Assembly: GCA_000496235.1 (NCBI GenBank)
Contig: KI543227.1
Location: 204,297 to 268,296, forward strand
Origin: an uncultured archaeon A07HR60
GTDB taxonomy: Archaea; Halobacteriota; Halobacteria; Halobacteriales; Haloferacaceae
Length of the DNA stretch: 64,000 bases
Direction of reading: 5' to 3'
Part shown: positions 38,015-46,969 of the stretch, piece after piece
Layout: each line of letters opens with the position of its first letter
How positions within the stretch are numbered: the first letter of the stretch is position 1
Program-made: the position numbers and the translations under genes
Notes under the pieces: generated by a model
Database searches by the model: none
Told to the model about the DNA's origin: nothing
The model's input: the letters and a program-made list of their open reading frames with translations, nothing else

Positions 38015-38482
38015 TCACTTCCGAAACAGACGATAAGATCCCTGTGCAGCGACGACCTCCACGGGGTCGGACTGTTCGTCGGTGTTGCTGAGAACGCGCA
38101 TCTCACTCACACCCACAGAGCCACCAGCGCGGACGATTTCGCCAGTCGCACGAAGATCTCCCTCGGCAGGAAGTAGGTAATTCACGTTGAGATTGACCGT
38201 GGCGACCCCTCCGTCGAGTGGATTCTGGAAGGAGGTCCGCTGAACGAGGCCCCCTGCTGTATCGACGAGTGTCGCCGCGACTCCGCCGTGAATCGTCTGC
38301 CCGTCGGAGTTGGTGAGTTTCTCGTCGAACGGTATCGTAAGGACAATTCGCCCGCTTTCGACGGTTTCGACGCGAGTGTTCAGCCACGAGAGATAGCCGT
38401 GTTCCTCCTCGATCCTCTGTTGGACCAGCGCTTTCGCCTCGTCGGGGAGCGGCGGGAGATCCTCCGAATTCATATCGGCCAT
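38015..38482 (-). CDS. PaaI-type acyl-CoA thioesterase (hotdog fold)
   Basis: 155 residues forming a single hotdog domain. The signature QTIHGGVAATLVDTAGGL near residue 64 contains His-Gly-Gly and the catalytic Asp, as in PaaI/YbgC-like thioesterases; VNLNVNYLLPAEGDLRATGEIVRAG is the second strand block. It likely cleaves an aromatic or short-chain acyl-CoA. Start ATG 38482; an internal ATG three codons later (38473) is possible. No phenylacetate or other pathway genes are adjacent. Confidence 0.87.
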   Translation of the reverse strand: MADMNSEDLPPLPDEAKALVQQRIEEEHGYLSWLNTRVETVESGRIVLTIPFDEKLTNSDGQTIHGGVAATLVDTAGGLVQRTSFQNPLDGGVATVNLNVNYLLPAEGDLRATGEIVRAGGSVGVSEMRVLSNTDEQSDPVEVVAAQGSYRLFRK

Positions 38483-38709
38483 ATTTCACCACTGCCTCCG
38501 CAACGTTTGTACCCAGCGGATTTCGCTCAGTGATTCTCCGCTCTCGTCCCTCTGTGGCGCCGTCTCGACGCGGTTGTGGTATCCCACCGGCGCCCGATCA
38601 GAGTGCCCTCGCTATATTACTCAAGTTTCCGCCGTGAGGGTCGACAGCATAACCGATTGAGTTCACTAATCATGAACTGTTTTACTCAGGAGAGCAGACT
38701 GAAGAGACA

Positions 38710-39681
38710 ATGACGCAGAGCATCCTCGTGTCTGACAATGATTTCCCGGATCTCTCAGTCGAACGCGAGCTGGTTTCTGATGTGGACGTCGAAATCATTG
38801 AAGCCCAGGCGCACGATGAGCGAGAGGTGGTCGAGGCAGTTTCGGATGCTGAACCCGACGCGATACTGGGCCAATACGCTCCCATCACGCGTGAGGCAAT
38901 GGAAGCGGTTCCCGATCTCCGCGCGATTGGACGGTACGGAATCGGGGTTGACACAATAGATATCGAGGCGGCGACCGAACACGGCGTCGTCGCGATTAAT
39001 GTCCCTGACTACTGTGTCGACGAGGTGCCGACTCACGCGATGGCGCTCATTCTCTCGGTCGAGCGACGAACGGCATTCTACACCGACGAGATTGCGTCCG
39101 GAAACTGGGACTTCAAATCGGGGCAGCCAATCTACCGTCTTCGAGGTCGGACACTCGGTCTCGCGGGGTTCGGAAAACTCCCCCGTCACCTGGTTGAGAA
39201 AGCGACTGCTTTCGGACTCGACCCGATTGCGTATGATCCATACGTCGATGCCACCGACATGGCTGAATACGGAGTTGAGAAGGTCTCGTTCCAGGAACTT
39301 CTCGAGCAGTCGGACGTGATTTCTGTTCACACGCCCTTGACCGACGAGACCAGAAACCTGTTTGGCGCAGACGCGTTTACCACGATGGACAACGACGCAA
39401 CTATTATCAACACGTCTCGCGGGCCGGTCATCGACGTTACCGCTCTGTATGATGCCATCGTTGACGGTGAACTTCGCGGGGCTGGTCTCGATGTGATGCC
39501 AGAAGAGCCCCCAACAGAGGAGCATCCACTGTTCAGTCTGGATGAGACGGTTATGACGCCACACGTCGCCTGGCACTCTGAAGAGTCGTTCGTCCAGCTA
39601 CGCAGAACTATTTGTGAAGATTTACTGCGTGTGCTCCGCGATGATTCGCCCGAAAACCCAGTCAACGATGTGACAGTTTGA
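38710..39681 (+). CDS. D-2-hydroxyacid dehydrogenase, C-terminal-binding-protein-like
   Basis: 323 residues, NAD-dependent 2-hydroxyacid dehydrogenase fold. Catalytic residues are seen: Arg in INTSRGPVID near residue 233, Glu in LDVMPEEPP near 263, and His in TPHVAWHS near 285. The nucleotide loop LGLAGFGKLPRHL has G-x-G-x2-P rather than G-x-G-x2-G. Closest groups are CtBP-like and phosphoglycerate-dehydrogenase-like enzymes; no ACT domain, so SerA is unlikely. Substrate not determined. An AT box (TTTTA near 38681) is about 27 bp above the ATG, and the stop codon is followed by six T, a likely terminator. Confidence 0.87.
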   Translation: MTQSILVSDNDFPDLSVERELVSDVDVEIIEAQAHDEREVVEAVSDAEPDAILGQYAPITREAMEAVPDLRAIGRYGIGVDTIDIEAATEHGVVAINVPDYCVDEVPTHAMALILSVERRTAFYTDEIASGNWDFKSGQPIYRLRGRTLGLAGFGKLPRHLVEKATAFGLDPIAYDPYVDATDMAEYGVEKVSFQELLEQSDVISVHTPLTDETRNLFGADAFTTMDNDATIINTSRGPVIDVTALYDAIVDGELRGAGLDVMPEEPPTEEHPLFSLDETVMTPHVAWHSEESFVQLRRTICEDLLRVLRDDSPENPVNDVTV

Positions 39682-39687
39682 TTTTTT
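39682..39687 (+). terminator. Oligo-T terminator after the dehydrogenase gene
   Basis: Six T immediately after the TGA stop, the simple U-tract type of archaeal terminator. Confidence 0.4.
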
Positions 39688-40037
39688 CGCCGTCTTGACT
39701 GGATATTCGCTCTCAGAGGCGTCACTCAACACCCCTGGCGCGTTCGCTCCCACACTGACAACCGTGGCCTTCGCGCTGTCACCGCTGTGAGAGAGCGTCG
39801 ATAGAGTGAATGCACGGCGTGGATGAGCCAAGTCGGTCGCTGCAGTGGACCGTATGAACGGCGTGAACCCCAGTCCAATGATACTCCGAGTTGAACGGGT
39901 CTGTCGATGCGATAGAAAACTGCGAAGTGAGACCACGAGATGACTCATCTGGTATAGTGCGTCTGGTTCGACCCATCTCAGATCGTTCTGGCACCCACCT
40001 CGGTACCCTTAGGAGTGAAGGCCATCTACTAGATGAT
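39688..40037. other. Spacer upstream of rlmE
   Basis: I see no gene or clear repeat. The rlmE frame is open back to 39891, but that translation (49 residues) is unlike the methyltransferase and is probably untranslated. Confidence 0.3.
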
Positions 40038-40808
40038 GTGAGCCGCAAAGACGAGTATTACAACCGCGCCAAACAGGAGGGATATCGAGCGCGATCGGCG
40101 TACAAACTCCAGCAGATCGACGATATTGCGAATGTCATTTCAGGTGGTGATACGGTGGTCGACTTGGGTGCCGCGCCGGGCGGGTGGCTGCAGGTGGCCG
40201 CTGATCGAGTCGGTCCTTCAGGGCGTGTGGTCGGGGTGGATAAACAGCGGATCGATCCGCTCGACCACGAGAACCGCAACACCAGCACGATTCGCGGTGA
40301 CATCACCGATCAGCGAACAATCGACCGAATCACTGAGGAGGTAGGTGATGTCGATGTAGTGATCTCAGATATGGCCCCGAATATGACCGGTGAGTACGAC
40401 CTGGATCACGCTCGCTCGGTCCATCTCGCCCGACAGGCGTTAGGTGTGGCAATAGACGTGCTCGCGCCAGGCGGAGAGTTCGTAGCCAAAGTGTTTCAGG
40501 GTCGAGATCTCGACGGGTTTCGAGCCGACGTCGAAGACCCGTTCGAGTACGCCCGGACGATTGTCCCGGATGCGTCACGTGACTCCTCTTCAGAAGTGTT
40601 CCTGGTCGGACGTCGCCGGATCGACGCCCCGGTGACGGAAGGCGAGAATCTGACGGTCGAAGTTACCGCTATAGGCCAAGAGGGCGACGGGATTGCGACT
40701 GTCGAGGAATACACGTTGTTTGTCCCAGATGCAGAGGTGGGCGATTCCGTGACCGTCGTCGTAGACGCTGTCAAACCCGAATACGGGTTCACGTCGCGAC
40801 TCGAGTGA
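40038..40808 (+). CDS. rlmE: 23S rRNA (uridine-2'-O)-methyltransferase RlmE with TRAM domain
   Basis: 256 residues. Methylates the ribose of the A-loop uridine of 23S rRNA (U2552 in E. coli). The methyltransferase part begins SRKDEYYNRAKQEGYRARSAYKL, with catalytic Lys in SAYK, the SAM motif VVDLGAAPGGWLQVA near 40, Asp in VISDMAPNMTG near 110, and Lys in EFVAKVFQG near 152. A C-terminal TRAM RNA-binding domain (from about residue 198) ends in PEYGFTSRLE, a typical archaeal fusion. Start is GTG 40038, two bases after an out-of-frame ATG; homology begins right at this codon. Confidence 0.93.
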   Translation: MSRKDEYYNRAKQEGYRARSAYKLQQIDDIANVISGGDTVVDLGAAPGGWLQVAADRVGPSGRVVGVDKQRIDPLDHENRNTSTIRGDITDQRTIDRITEEVGDVDVVISDMAPNMTGEYDLDHARSVHLARQALGVAIDVLAPGGEFVAKVFQGRDLDGFRADVEDPFEYARTIVPDASRDSSSEVFLVGRRRIDAPVTEGENLTVEVTAIGQEGDGIATVEEYTLFVPDAEVGDSVTVVVDAVKPEYGFTSRLE

Positions 40809-41059
40809 TCGACTCCTTGCTGGACTGACAACCTATCCACTCGAGAGAGTATGGTGAGTGACCGACCGCAACACCAGTAGGAGTCAGGACAGTCCGAAAC
40901 GAGCAGGGACGAGACGGGGCAAACAATCGACGAACAGTGGTGGACTTGGCTGCTCCAGCGAAAGCAGGTTTCTGCAGCCCATGTCGTCTGAACCATGACG
41001 AGACCGGTAAGATACCAGCCCCGAATCATAAACGGCGACGACTCGGCGCTGGGTCGGAC

Positions 41060-41222
41060 GGCGATGATACGGATTCTGACGGGACCTCATCGACCGGGCC
41101 ACAGCCCGATACGAGAGGGGACCTAATAGTTCCCTCAGCGTGTCGCTGGGTCTCGCTGAGTATGGGTTGAAATTCTCAAAACCACAGGTAGCGGACGTTT
41201 TCCGATGGGAGTTCACATCCGC
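41060..41222 (+). repeat. Diverged direct repeat, copy 1, reaching the start of the prenyltransferase-like gene
   Basis: About 160 bp that aligns end-to-end with 42028-42186: GGCGATGAyACGGATT, GGGCCACrGCCC, TGTGTCGCyGG-like and GGGTTGrAATyTC blocks are shared in order, and the match continues into the ATG region (CGATGGGAGTTCAC versus CGTGAGGGGATTCCAC). GGGC-CACA-GCCC can pair in both copies. The spacer part of this copy also has CTCAGCG and CGCTGAG arms. Unannotated; it could be a duplicated gene end, an RNA or a regulatory region. Confidence 0.55.
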
Positions 41223-41894
41223 CAGGGCGCAGAGGAGGTCAAACCTGAGCGGCGCGCTTTTCTCCCGGTGGCATCTAGGCTAACTGTGGGCCTGTACGAT
41301 AGATATCTGGCGCTCCGCCACCAACGCCACGAAGCGGCCGCGCCTGCACACGTCGCAATTGTGCTCACCGAACGGGACCTGCTCGAACAGAGTGCCTACG
41401 CCACTCTCGAACGCGTACTGGGGTGGGCCATAGAGTACGGAGCTGAGCGAGTGACAGTGATGGTGAGCGTTCTGGACGAAGCAGTGGTCCCGACCCTGAA
41501 ACGACAGCTAGAAAATATCGACGGCCCCCAGCCGCTAGCAGTACGTGGGCCGGAGGCAACCGACCAACCAGACGCACCGATCCGGGTCAGCATCGGGCTC
41601 GGAGGGAAACGCGAGTTCGCAGACGCCGTGCAGGGTCTGGCAGCATCCGTAGAAGCCGGGCAGTTATTACCTGCCGAGATTGACGAGTCTGAAGTGACTG
41701 ACAGACTCGTATTCCCAGAGGAACCGGACCTGGTGATCAAGACTGGCGCCGAACGTCTGTCCGATTTCATGATCTGGCAGTCCGTCTACTCGGAGCTGTA
41801 TTTCACTGATATCAACTGGCGCGACTTCCGGAAACGCGATTATCTCCGGGCCGTCATCGACTTTCAAACCCGTCAGCGACGGTTTGGACAGTGA
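41205..41894 (+). CDS. Cis-prenyltransferase (UppS) homologue without the catalytic Asp motif
   Basis: 229 residues. The C-terminal half is a good match to undecaprenyl/dehydrodolichyl diphosphate synthases: VIKTGAERLSDFMIWQSVYSEL and ELYFTDINWRDFRKRDYLRAV carry the R/K-x-G-x-x-R-x-S binding motif and helix. In the N-terminal half, where active enzymes read HVAIIMDGNGRWA, this protein has HVAIVLTERDLLEQ (residues 49-62), so the catalytic Asp, Gly and Arg are missing. That pattern resembles non-catalytic subunits of heteromeric cis-prenyltransferases such as Nus1/NgBR. It may pair with a genuine UppS elsewhere to make the glycosylation lipid carrier. Bracketed by the direct repeat described separately. 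Confidence 0.8.
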   Translation: MGVHIRQGAEEVKPERRAFLPVASRLTVGLYDRYLALRHQRHEAAAPAHVAIVLTERDLLEQSAYATLERVLGWAIEYGAERVTVMVSVLDEAVVPTLKRQLENIDGPQPLAVRGPEATDQPDAPIRVSIGLGGKREFADAVQGLAASVEAGQLLPAEIDESEVTDRLVFPEEPDLVIKTGAERLSDFMIWQSVYSELYFTDINWRDFRKRDYLRAVIDFQTRQRRFGQ

Positions 41895-42383
41895 TCGCTT
41901 CTCGGGGCTGATAGAGCCTCCGAGCGCATACCTCCGTCTGTGGCCGGAGATCACAAAACCAGCGGCCACAATTCACGGACTCTGGCTGATACGGATGGTC
42001 AAAAAGCGTCTCATCATATCCCCGCGCGGCGATGACACGGATTCCGCTGGGGCCTCGGTGGCCGGGCCACGGCCCTCCGAGTGAGACAAACAAGAGTTCC
42101 TCCAGTGTGTCGCCGGTTCCCGCCGGGTGCGGGTTGGAATCTCGAAGGTCACATATGGTCGACATCCCGTGAGGGGATTCCACGTCATTCATAATATCGA
42201 GGAGATCAAACGTCACCTCTCTGGCTGGCGCGTCTCCTCTGAGTGTGACCCCTCCAATCAGACACCGGTTGTGACGGCCACACGGAACTGTCTGTATTTT
42301 GTTTCACTTCCTCTGGTTTCTTTCCGTACTCAGCCGACAGACGACACACGTCTCGCGGCGACGGCTGTGAGTGTCAGTGCAAG
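41895..42383. other. 489-bp spacer holding the second repeat copy
   Basis: No convincing gene. It contains copy 2 of the direct repeat (42028-42186). Open frames on either strand here have no recognisable product. The part from 42187 to 42383 shows nothing. Confidence 0.35.
42028..42186 (+). repeat. Diverged direct repeat, copy 2, downstream of the prenyltransferase-like gene
   Basis: Partner of 41060-41222. Roughly two thirds of bases agree by eye, with one short gap. It includes a CTCGG...CCGAG stem around GGCCGGGCCACGGCCC. Similarity appears to run on past the point matching the ATG (GAGGAGATCAAACGTCA versus GAGGAGGTCAAACCTGA), but the gene itself does not continue. Confidence 0.55.
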
Positions 42384-43982
42384 TCAGTCGTCGGCGACGG
42401 CAGCGTCCGGGCGGTACGCTTGGCTGATACGTTTCCATTTGTCTGTTCGGAACCGATGATAGTTGATTGCGGCCGGTACAAGCGTTTCCGCGAGAAAGGC
42501 CAGGTACAGCCCCCAGTGGCCGAGTGGTGTGACCGCCCCGAGATATGTAAGCGGAATCGAGACGAGAAACATCCCCCCAAACTGGCTGGCAAACGTGACG
42601 ATAGTATCACCACTGGCGTCCAGCGGCCCCGCAGCCGCCCCCGAGACACCTTGGAACACGACTGAGACGCAGGCTGCATACACCAGACTGACTGCGATAG
42701 GGACTTCACCACCACTCGGATCGCCGACGAACCCACCTACGATCTGCTCGGCAAACGTCGCGATCACTACCGCCGATACCAGGTACGTGCTCGCTGAGAA
42801 TCTGATGATATCTCGTCCATACGCCTCTGCGGTCGCCTCGTCGTTCTGGCCCAGCGCCTGCCCGACGAGGCTGGAGGAGGCGAGCCCGAAGCCCCAGCCA
42901 GGGGTGTTCATCAGCCCCCAGATACGCCTGGCTATCACGAACGCGGCGACGGTGTTCTCGCCGTACAGATCCAGGATTCCTAGCATGGGGAACTCGGCAG
43001 CCACCCAGACAAGATTCCGGGCGCCGACGGGCGCCCCAATCCGTACCAGATCTGCCAGCATCTCTGGATCTGCGTATCTACCCAGCGGTGCGACTGCCAC
43101 GGGAAACTCGCCCACACCGGGGAGTCGGCCGTGTGTAATCCCGACGGCCAGTGCTCCGGTCACCACTACGTTCGAGATGACCGTTCCCAGAGCCGCACCC
43201 GTCACTCCGAGACCGAGTGCGAAAATGAACACGACGTTAAGCCCGATATTGATGACCGCACCGCCGCCGCGCACCTGCATAGCCGTATAAGCGTCATCGG
43301 CGCCGACCAGCACTCGGCTCCCGACCAAGTTCAGCGCCGCGAACGGCACTCCAAGACCGACGACTCGCAGATACGTCGCTCCAAGTTCGACCGCTGGTTC
43401 GTTACTCGACAGGAGCCCGACCAGTTCCTCGGGAATCGTCCAGAACACCAGCGTCAACGGCACGCTTGCTCCGATCGCCAGGAGAGTCCCCGACCGAACC
43501 GCCAGACCCAATTCTTGATCCGCCCCGGCGCCGTGGCGCTGAGACACGAGCGCAATCGTGCCGCCGGCGACCCCGCCTCCGACTGCAAACGCGAGCCCCC
43601 AAAACGGTCCCGCGAACCCGACTCCCGCCACTGCCGTCGTCCCGAGCGCCACCCCGACCATCGCGACGTCCACCACGTTTTTCGACATTCTGGCCAGCCC
43701 GGTGAGAATCCGGGGCCAGGCCAACTCTGTCGTCCGGACAGCCCGCTCGCGATCGATCAGCCCCGCTTTCGCGAGGCCGAGCCCGATCCAGAGGATAGCC
43801 AATCGCACCGGGTTCGGGATCACCCACCGGCCATCAGTTTCGTCTTTGGTTCCGGTCTCGCTGTCAGTCCCGCCGGTGACGGTCGCCTTGTCACTCCCTG
43901 CTCGATCCCTCCCACCTGTCCGAGGCCGCTCGGAACTAGGCCTCTCGTCGGAGTGGTCGTCGTCGCGAGACCCGTCACTCAT
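42384..43982 (-). CDS. MATE family multidrug/toxin exporter
   Basis: 532 residues: an acidic, hydrophilic N-terminus of about 45 residues, then twelve hydrophobic helices. Helix 1 region contains VVDVAMVGVALGTTAVAGVGFAGPFW, like the NorM/DinF membrane start, and the mirrored second half begins VWVAAEFPMLGILDLYGENTVAAFVIARRIW. Such proteins swap Na+ or H+ for drugs or organic cations. Length and symmetry are right for MATE. Isolated gene; an imperfect inverted repeat about 180 bp upstream (44159-44178) may be an operator. Confidence 0.9.
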   Translation of the reverse strand: MSDGSRDDDHSDERPSSERPRTGGRDRAGSDKATVTGGTDSETGTKDETDGRWVIPNPVRLAILWIGLGLAKAGLIDRERAVRTTELAWPRILTGLARMSKNVVDVAMVGVALGTTAVAGVGFAGPFWGLAFAVGGGVAGGTIALVSQRHGAGADQELGLAVRSGTLLAIGASVPLTLVFWTIPEELVGLLSSNEPAVELGATYLRVVGLGVPFAALNLVGSRVLVGADDAYTAMQVRGGGAVINIGLNVVFIFALGLGVTGAALGTVISNVVVTGALAVGITHGRLPGVGEFPVAVAPLGRYADPEMLADLVRIGAPVGARNLVWVAAEFPMLGILDLYGENTVAAFVIARRIWGLMNTPGWGFGLASSSLVGQALGQNDEATAEAYGRDIIRFSASTYLVSAVVIATFAEQIVGGFVGDPSGGEVPIAVSLVYAACVSVVFQGVSGAAAGPLDASGDTIVTFASQFGGMFLVSIPLTYLGAVTPLGHWGLYLAFLAETLVPAAINYHRFRTDKWKRISQAYRPDAAVADD

Positions 43983-44579
43983 CAGGTGACCTCTGTGCGC
44001 ATCCAGACCGTAGCAGGGTTCTCTCGGGGCTGGTGGTCATCTGTCTCCTTCCGATACTGGTCACAAGACGACTCCGCTTTGCGTGACTGCTGACGATGAC
44101 AAATGCCGTCCGGCAGACCGTGTCCTCCTCATACCACGTCGGACGGGTCCCAGATACACTGACTAAACAATCAGTTAGTAGACCGTATATCGGTTTCGAA
44201 TCTGATTGCTCTGTCCGGGTCTCGTGAAGAGGCCGTCTCTGCGGCTGGATCTGAATACGGATACAAACTCCAGTCGACAGACGAAACTGAGACTGTCCAC
44301 AAGCCACACTAACAGGCTCGGGTTCTTGACACAGCTGACGCCGCCGGAGTTCTTGATATGATCACGTAATCATCGGGTTAGCGGGCTCTGGCTGGGCGAA
44401 GAGACACTGCGATGGCCTGTGTCAGCCAGTGTGACCGGTCTGTGCTGGGAGTTCTCGGCCAGCCCAGTGTCGAGCATTGCGATTTGCACCCGTCCACTCC
44501 AATCAGGTGGCACGAACTGACCTCACACCGACGGCCTATACGAGTTGATCGAGACGTGCTGGTCACATTTCACCTCCTG
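43983..44579. other. 597-bp spacer between MATE and Brp/Blh genes
   Basis: Both flanking genes read leftwards, so this holds the MATE promoter and the end of the Brp transcript region. The only notable signal is CTGACT-AAACAATC-AGTTAG (44159-44178), an inverted repeat with one mismatch. No supported coding sequence; a plus-strand frame at 44412-44852 is a shadow of Brp/Blh. Confidence 0.4.
44159..44178. promoter_or_regulatory. Imperfect inverted repeat, possible repressor operator
   Basis: CTGACT and AGTTAG arms separated by 8 bp (one mismatch), in the AT-richest part of the spacer, near TATAT at 44186-44190. Size and spacing fit a dimeric helix-turn-helix regulator such as TetR. No regulator gene is adjacent. 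Confidence 0.3.
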
Positions 44580-45623
44580 TCACGGCACATGCCAGATTCC
44601 CCGGCCGAAGTCGAGCCACTCGCCGACTACCACGTGTGGAAGTGCAATCACACAAATGAAGATCGTGTAGAAGGCGACAAGGCCGGGGAGGAGGCTCATC
44701 TGCGCGAGCGGATTCGGGGCCACGACCCACAGCCCCGCCGCTACAGACGCAGTTACGAAGGCTCCGCCAACGAGCGCTCCCCACGCTTTCCAGACTGGGA
44801 GACCGTCGGCGGTCTCGTCGCTGCGCCTACTGACAGCGATACTCCGGCCTGACTGGCGCACGGAGTACCACAACGGAAAATACAATCCAATAGACACGAC
44901 GACGGGGACGACCGCGAAGTACACGATTAACAGGAGCGTCTCAACCGTATCCTGGACCCATGACCGGCAGGCTCCGCCAGCCGCGAATCCGAGTCCCACA
45001 TGTGCAACAACACCAACCGCGAAGAGTCCGCCCAGTGTGCGAACGATAGGGAGACTACTGCCGGTGATCAGGCCCGCAGCATCGACTCCGAACACACTGA
45101 TCATGAGCATCGTGAAGCTGTAGAAGGTATCCGTCCAGAACACCAGCGGAACCACCATTACCACTCCACCACGGATTAGCGCGGCAAGCCACCGCTGTGG
45201 GCGGCTCTGTAAGTGGTCTGTCCCGACGAGTGCATCCATCACACGGAGGTCTCCATGGCCCCCTTTCGCGACCGCGGTCGCGAATCCGAGTCCGAGCGCG
45301 ATGGTCGGTGCGACGAGAAATAGCCCGACAAACGCAGTAATAAATCCCGCGTACAGCCCGACGTATCGACCGCCAAATGGAATCCCTCGGTCCCTGAGAT
45401 TGGTGAAGTGTTCGTACCCGCCATGGGGGAGATTCAACGCGACCATCCCCACCAGGTAAATGATCATCTGTGTCCGGAACTCAGGGGTGGCTCCAAGATC
45501 AGCCGCGACACCGAACGCAACTGTCACCCCTCCCAACGCGACACGAGACCCGGTGATAGTGACTCTTCCCGGAGAGACCCGCCCAAGCTGTGCGGCCGTC
45601 GGAACACTCACTCCCATGTGCAT
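44580..45623 (-). CDS. blh: Brp/Blh family beta-carotene 15,15'-dioxygenase
   Basis: Splits beta-carotene into two retinal molecules, the chromophore of haloarchaeal rhodopsins. 347 residues with about eight to ten membrane helices. Family His motifs are present: NLPHGGYEHF (residues 64-73), KGGHGDLR near 119, and ALPHVVVGEWLDFG near 327, which supply the iron ligands. Brp and Blh are paralogues and I cannot tell which this is. Start ATG 45623, with a second ATG two codons later. No opsin or carotenoid gene lies in this window, so retinal would serve rhodopsins encoded elsewhere. Confidence 0.87.
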   Translation of the reverse strand: MHMGVSVPTAAQLGRVSPGRVTITGSRVALGGVTVAFGVAADLGATPEFRTQMIIYLVGMVALNLPHGGYEHFTNLRDRGIPFGGRYVGLYAGFITAFVGLFLVAPTIALGLGFATAVAKGGHGDLRVMDALVGTDHLQSRPQRWLAALIRGGVVMVVPLVFWTDTFYSFTMLMISVFGVDAAGLITGSSLPIVRTLGGLFAVGVVAHVGLGFAAGGACRSWVQDTVETLLLIVYFAVVPVVVSIGLYFPLWYSVRQSGRSIAVSRRSDETADGLPVWKAWGALVGGAFVTASVAAGLWVVAPNPLAQMSLLPGLVAFYTIFICVIALPHVVVGEWLDFGRGIWHVP

Positions 45624-45984
45624 ACCCTAATGATGATACCGGGTAGGTGTGCGTCGTAATGAAGCGGGTATTGACCACCTCGTTTGGCTGAAGACAGGTG
45701 GAGACGGTCACATCTGTTCCAATTGCCCTCGGATCCATCACTCGGAGCTCCACTCGTGAACCGGGAGATGGTCTCAGCCGACTCGTCACCCCTGTAATAC
45801 TGTTGTGTCTCCTGGCGGACAACTGTGTCCTGCGCTTGATGTCGGCGCCACAAGACCCGAACAGAGTACAGCTACGAGTATTATCGAATCAGCCGGGAGC
45901 AGAGTCGGGCAGGTGAGAAGATTAGTTTGGTAGTGTCTCCCAAGAGATATACTTTCGTAGACCCGAACGCCGACACTGACCTGC
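45624..45984. other. Divergent promoter region of Brp/Blh and the MoxR operon
   Basis: No gene supported. AT-rich GATATACTT (45944-45952) lies about 37 bp above the MoxR ATG and is the likely promoter. A 72-residue plus-strand frame (45698-45916) has no recognisable features. Confidence 0.35.
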
Positions 45985-46962
45985 ATGAACGACGCCACGG
46001 ATGTCACAGACAACGATGGCGAAACTGGCGCCCGAGCACCACTCCCGGCTGAAGATGCGGCGGCACTGGCCGGCCGAATCGTCGACAACGTAGAAAACGT
46101 GATCATCGGGAAACCTGAGGCTGTCGAACACATTCTCGTCACGGTGCTGGCTCGAGGCCATCTCCTTCTCGAGGACGTACCCGGTGTCGGCAAGACCATG
46201 CTCGCCAAGTCGGTAGCTCGGTCGATAGACTGCTCATTCAAACGCGTGCAGTTCACCCCGGATCTTCTCCCCTCCGACGTGACCGGGGTCAATGTCTACA
46301 ATCAGAAGACCAAGGAATTCGACTTCCAGGCCGGTCCGGTCTTCGGCAACGTGGTGTTGGGCGACGAGATCAACCGAGCTCCGCCGAAAACACAGTCGGC
46401 GATGTTGGAGGCGATGGAGGAAGGGCAAGTCACAACCGATGGCCAAACACGAGAGCTGCCGACCCCGTTCGTCGTCATCGCCACGCAGAATGATGTCGAA
46501 CCGGGGAGAACTTACGAGTTACCGATCGCTGAGGTCGACCGGTTCATGAAGAAACTCGAACTCGGCTATCCCGACACAGATGAGGAAACAGAACTCCTGG
46601 GCCGGGTAACTGGGCAACATCCGATCGAAAGCGTCGAACCTGTCGCCAGTGTCGACGATATCCGCAAGGCACGGGCTGCCGTCGCCGCCGTCGAGGTCAC
46701 GAAACCGGTCCGGCAGTACATCTCGCGGCTCACCGGGACCACACGCGGTGGATCCGCGCTGGGTGTTAGCCCACGCGGCAGTATCGCCTTGTTACGTGCC
46801 TCACAGGCCCGAGCGGTGCTGAACGGGCGCGATTACGTGATCCCAGATGACATCCAGACAGAGGCCCTAACCGTGTTGTCACATCGCGTCCAGCCGGAGT
46901 CTGGCTCGCAAACCGGCGAGGACGTAATTCGTGACGCGGTCGACCGCGTCCCGGTGGAGTGA
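45985..46962 (+). CDS. MoxR family AAA+ ATPase
   Basis: 325 residues. Walker A GVGKTMLAKS near residue 69, Walker B VVLGDEINRAPPKTQ near 126, sensor and arginine-finger region FVVIATQNDVEPGRTYELPIAEVDRF near 165. MoxR ATPases act as chaperones that mature or activate partner proteins with VWA/DUF58 domains. The DUF58 gene starts 7 bp downstream and the transglutaminase gene follows with overlap, the classic MoxR-DUF58-TGase arrangement. The N-terminal 25 residues are acidic and variable. Confidence 0.93.
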   Translation: MNDATDVTDNDGETGARAPLPAEDAAALAGRIVDNVENVIIGKPEAVEHILVTVLARGHLLLEDVPGVGKTMLAKSVARSIDCSFKRVQFTPDLLPSDVTGVNVYNQKTKEFDFQAGPVFGNVVLGDEINRAPPKTQSAMLEAMEEGQVTTDGQTRELPTPFVVIATQNDVEPGRTYELPIAEVDRFMKKLELGYPDTDEETELLGRVTGQHPIESVEPVASVDDIRKARAAVAAVEVTKPVRQYISRLTGTTRGGSALGVSPRGSIALLRASQARAVLNGRDYVIPDDIQTEALTVLSHRVQPESGSQTGEDVIRDAVDRVPVE

Positions 46963-46969
46963 GCTCTCG

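Noticed and set aside
42110..42150. tRNA-like GGGTTGGAATCTC sequence
   Set aside because: Resembles a T-loop but no acceptor or anticodon stem can be built around it.
41854..42216. 120-residue minus-strand frame in the spacer after the prenyltransferase-like gene, with a counterpart at 40884-41216
   Set aside because: They look alike because they lie antisense to the two copies of the direct repeat; neither has a start signal or a known domain. Kept only as the repeat finding.
44412..44852. 146-residue plus-strand frame
   Set aside because: Antisense to the 3' part of Brp/Blh and spacer; low plausibility.
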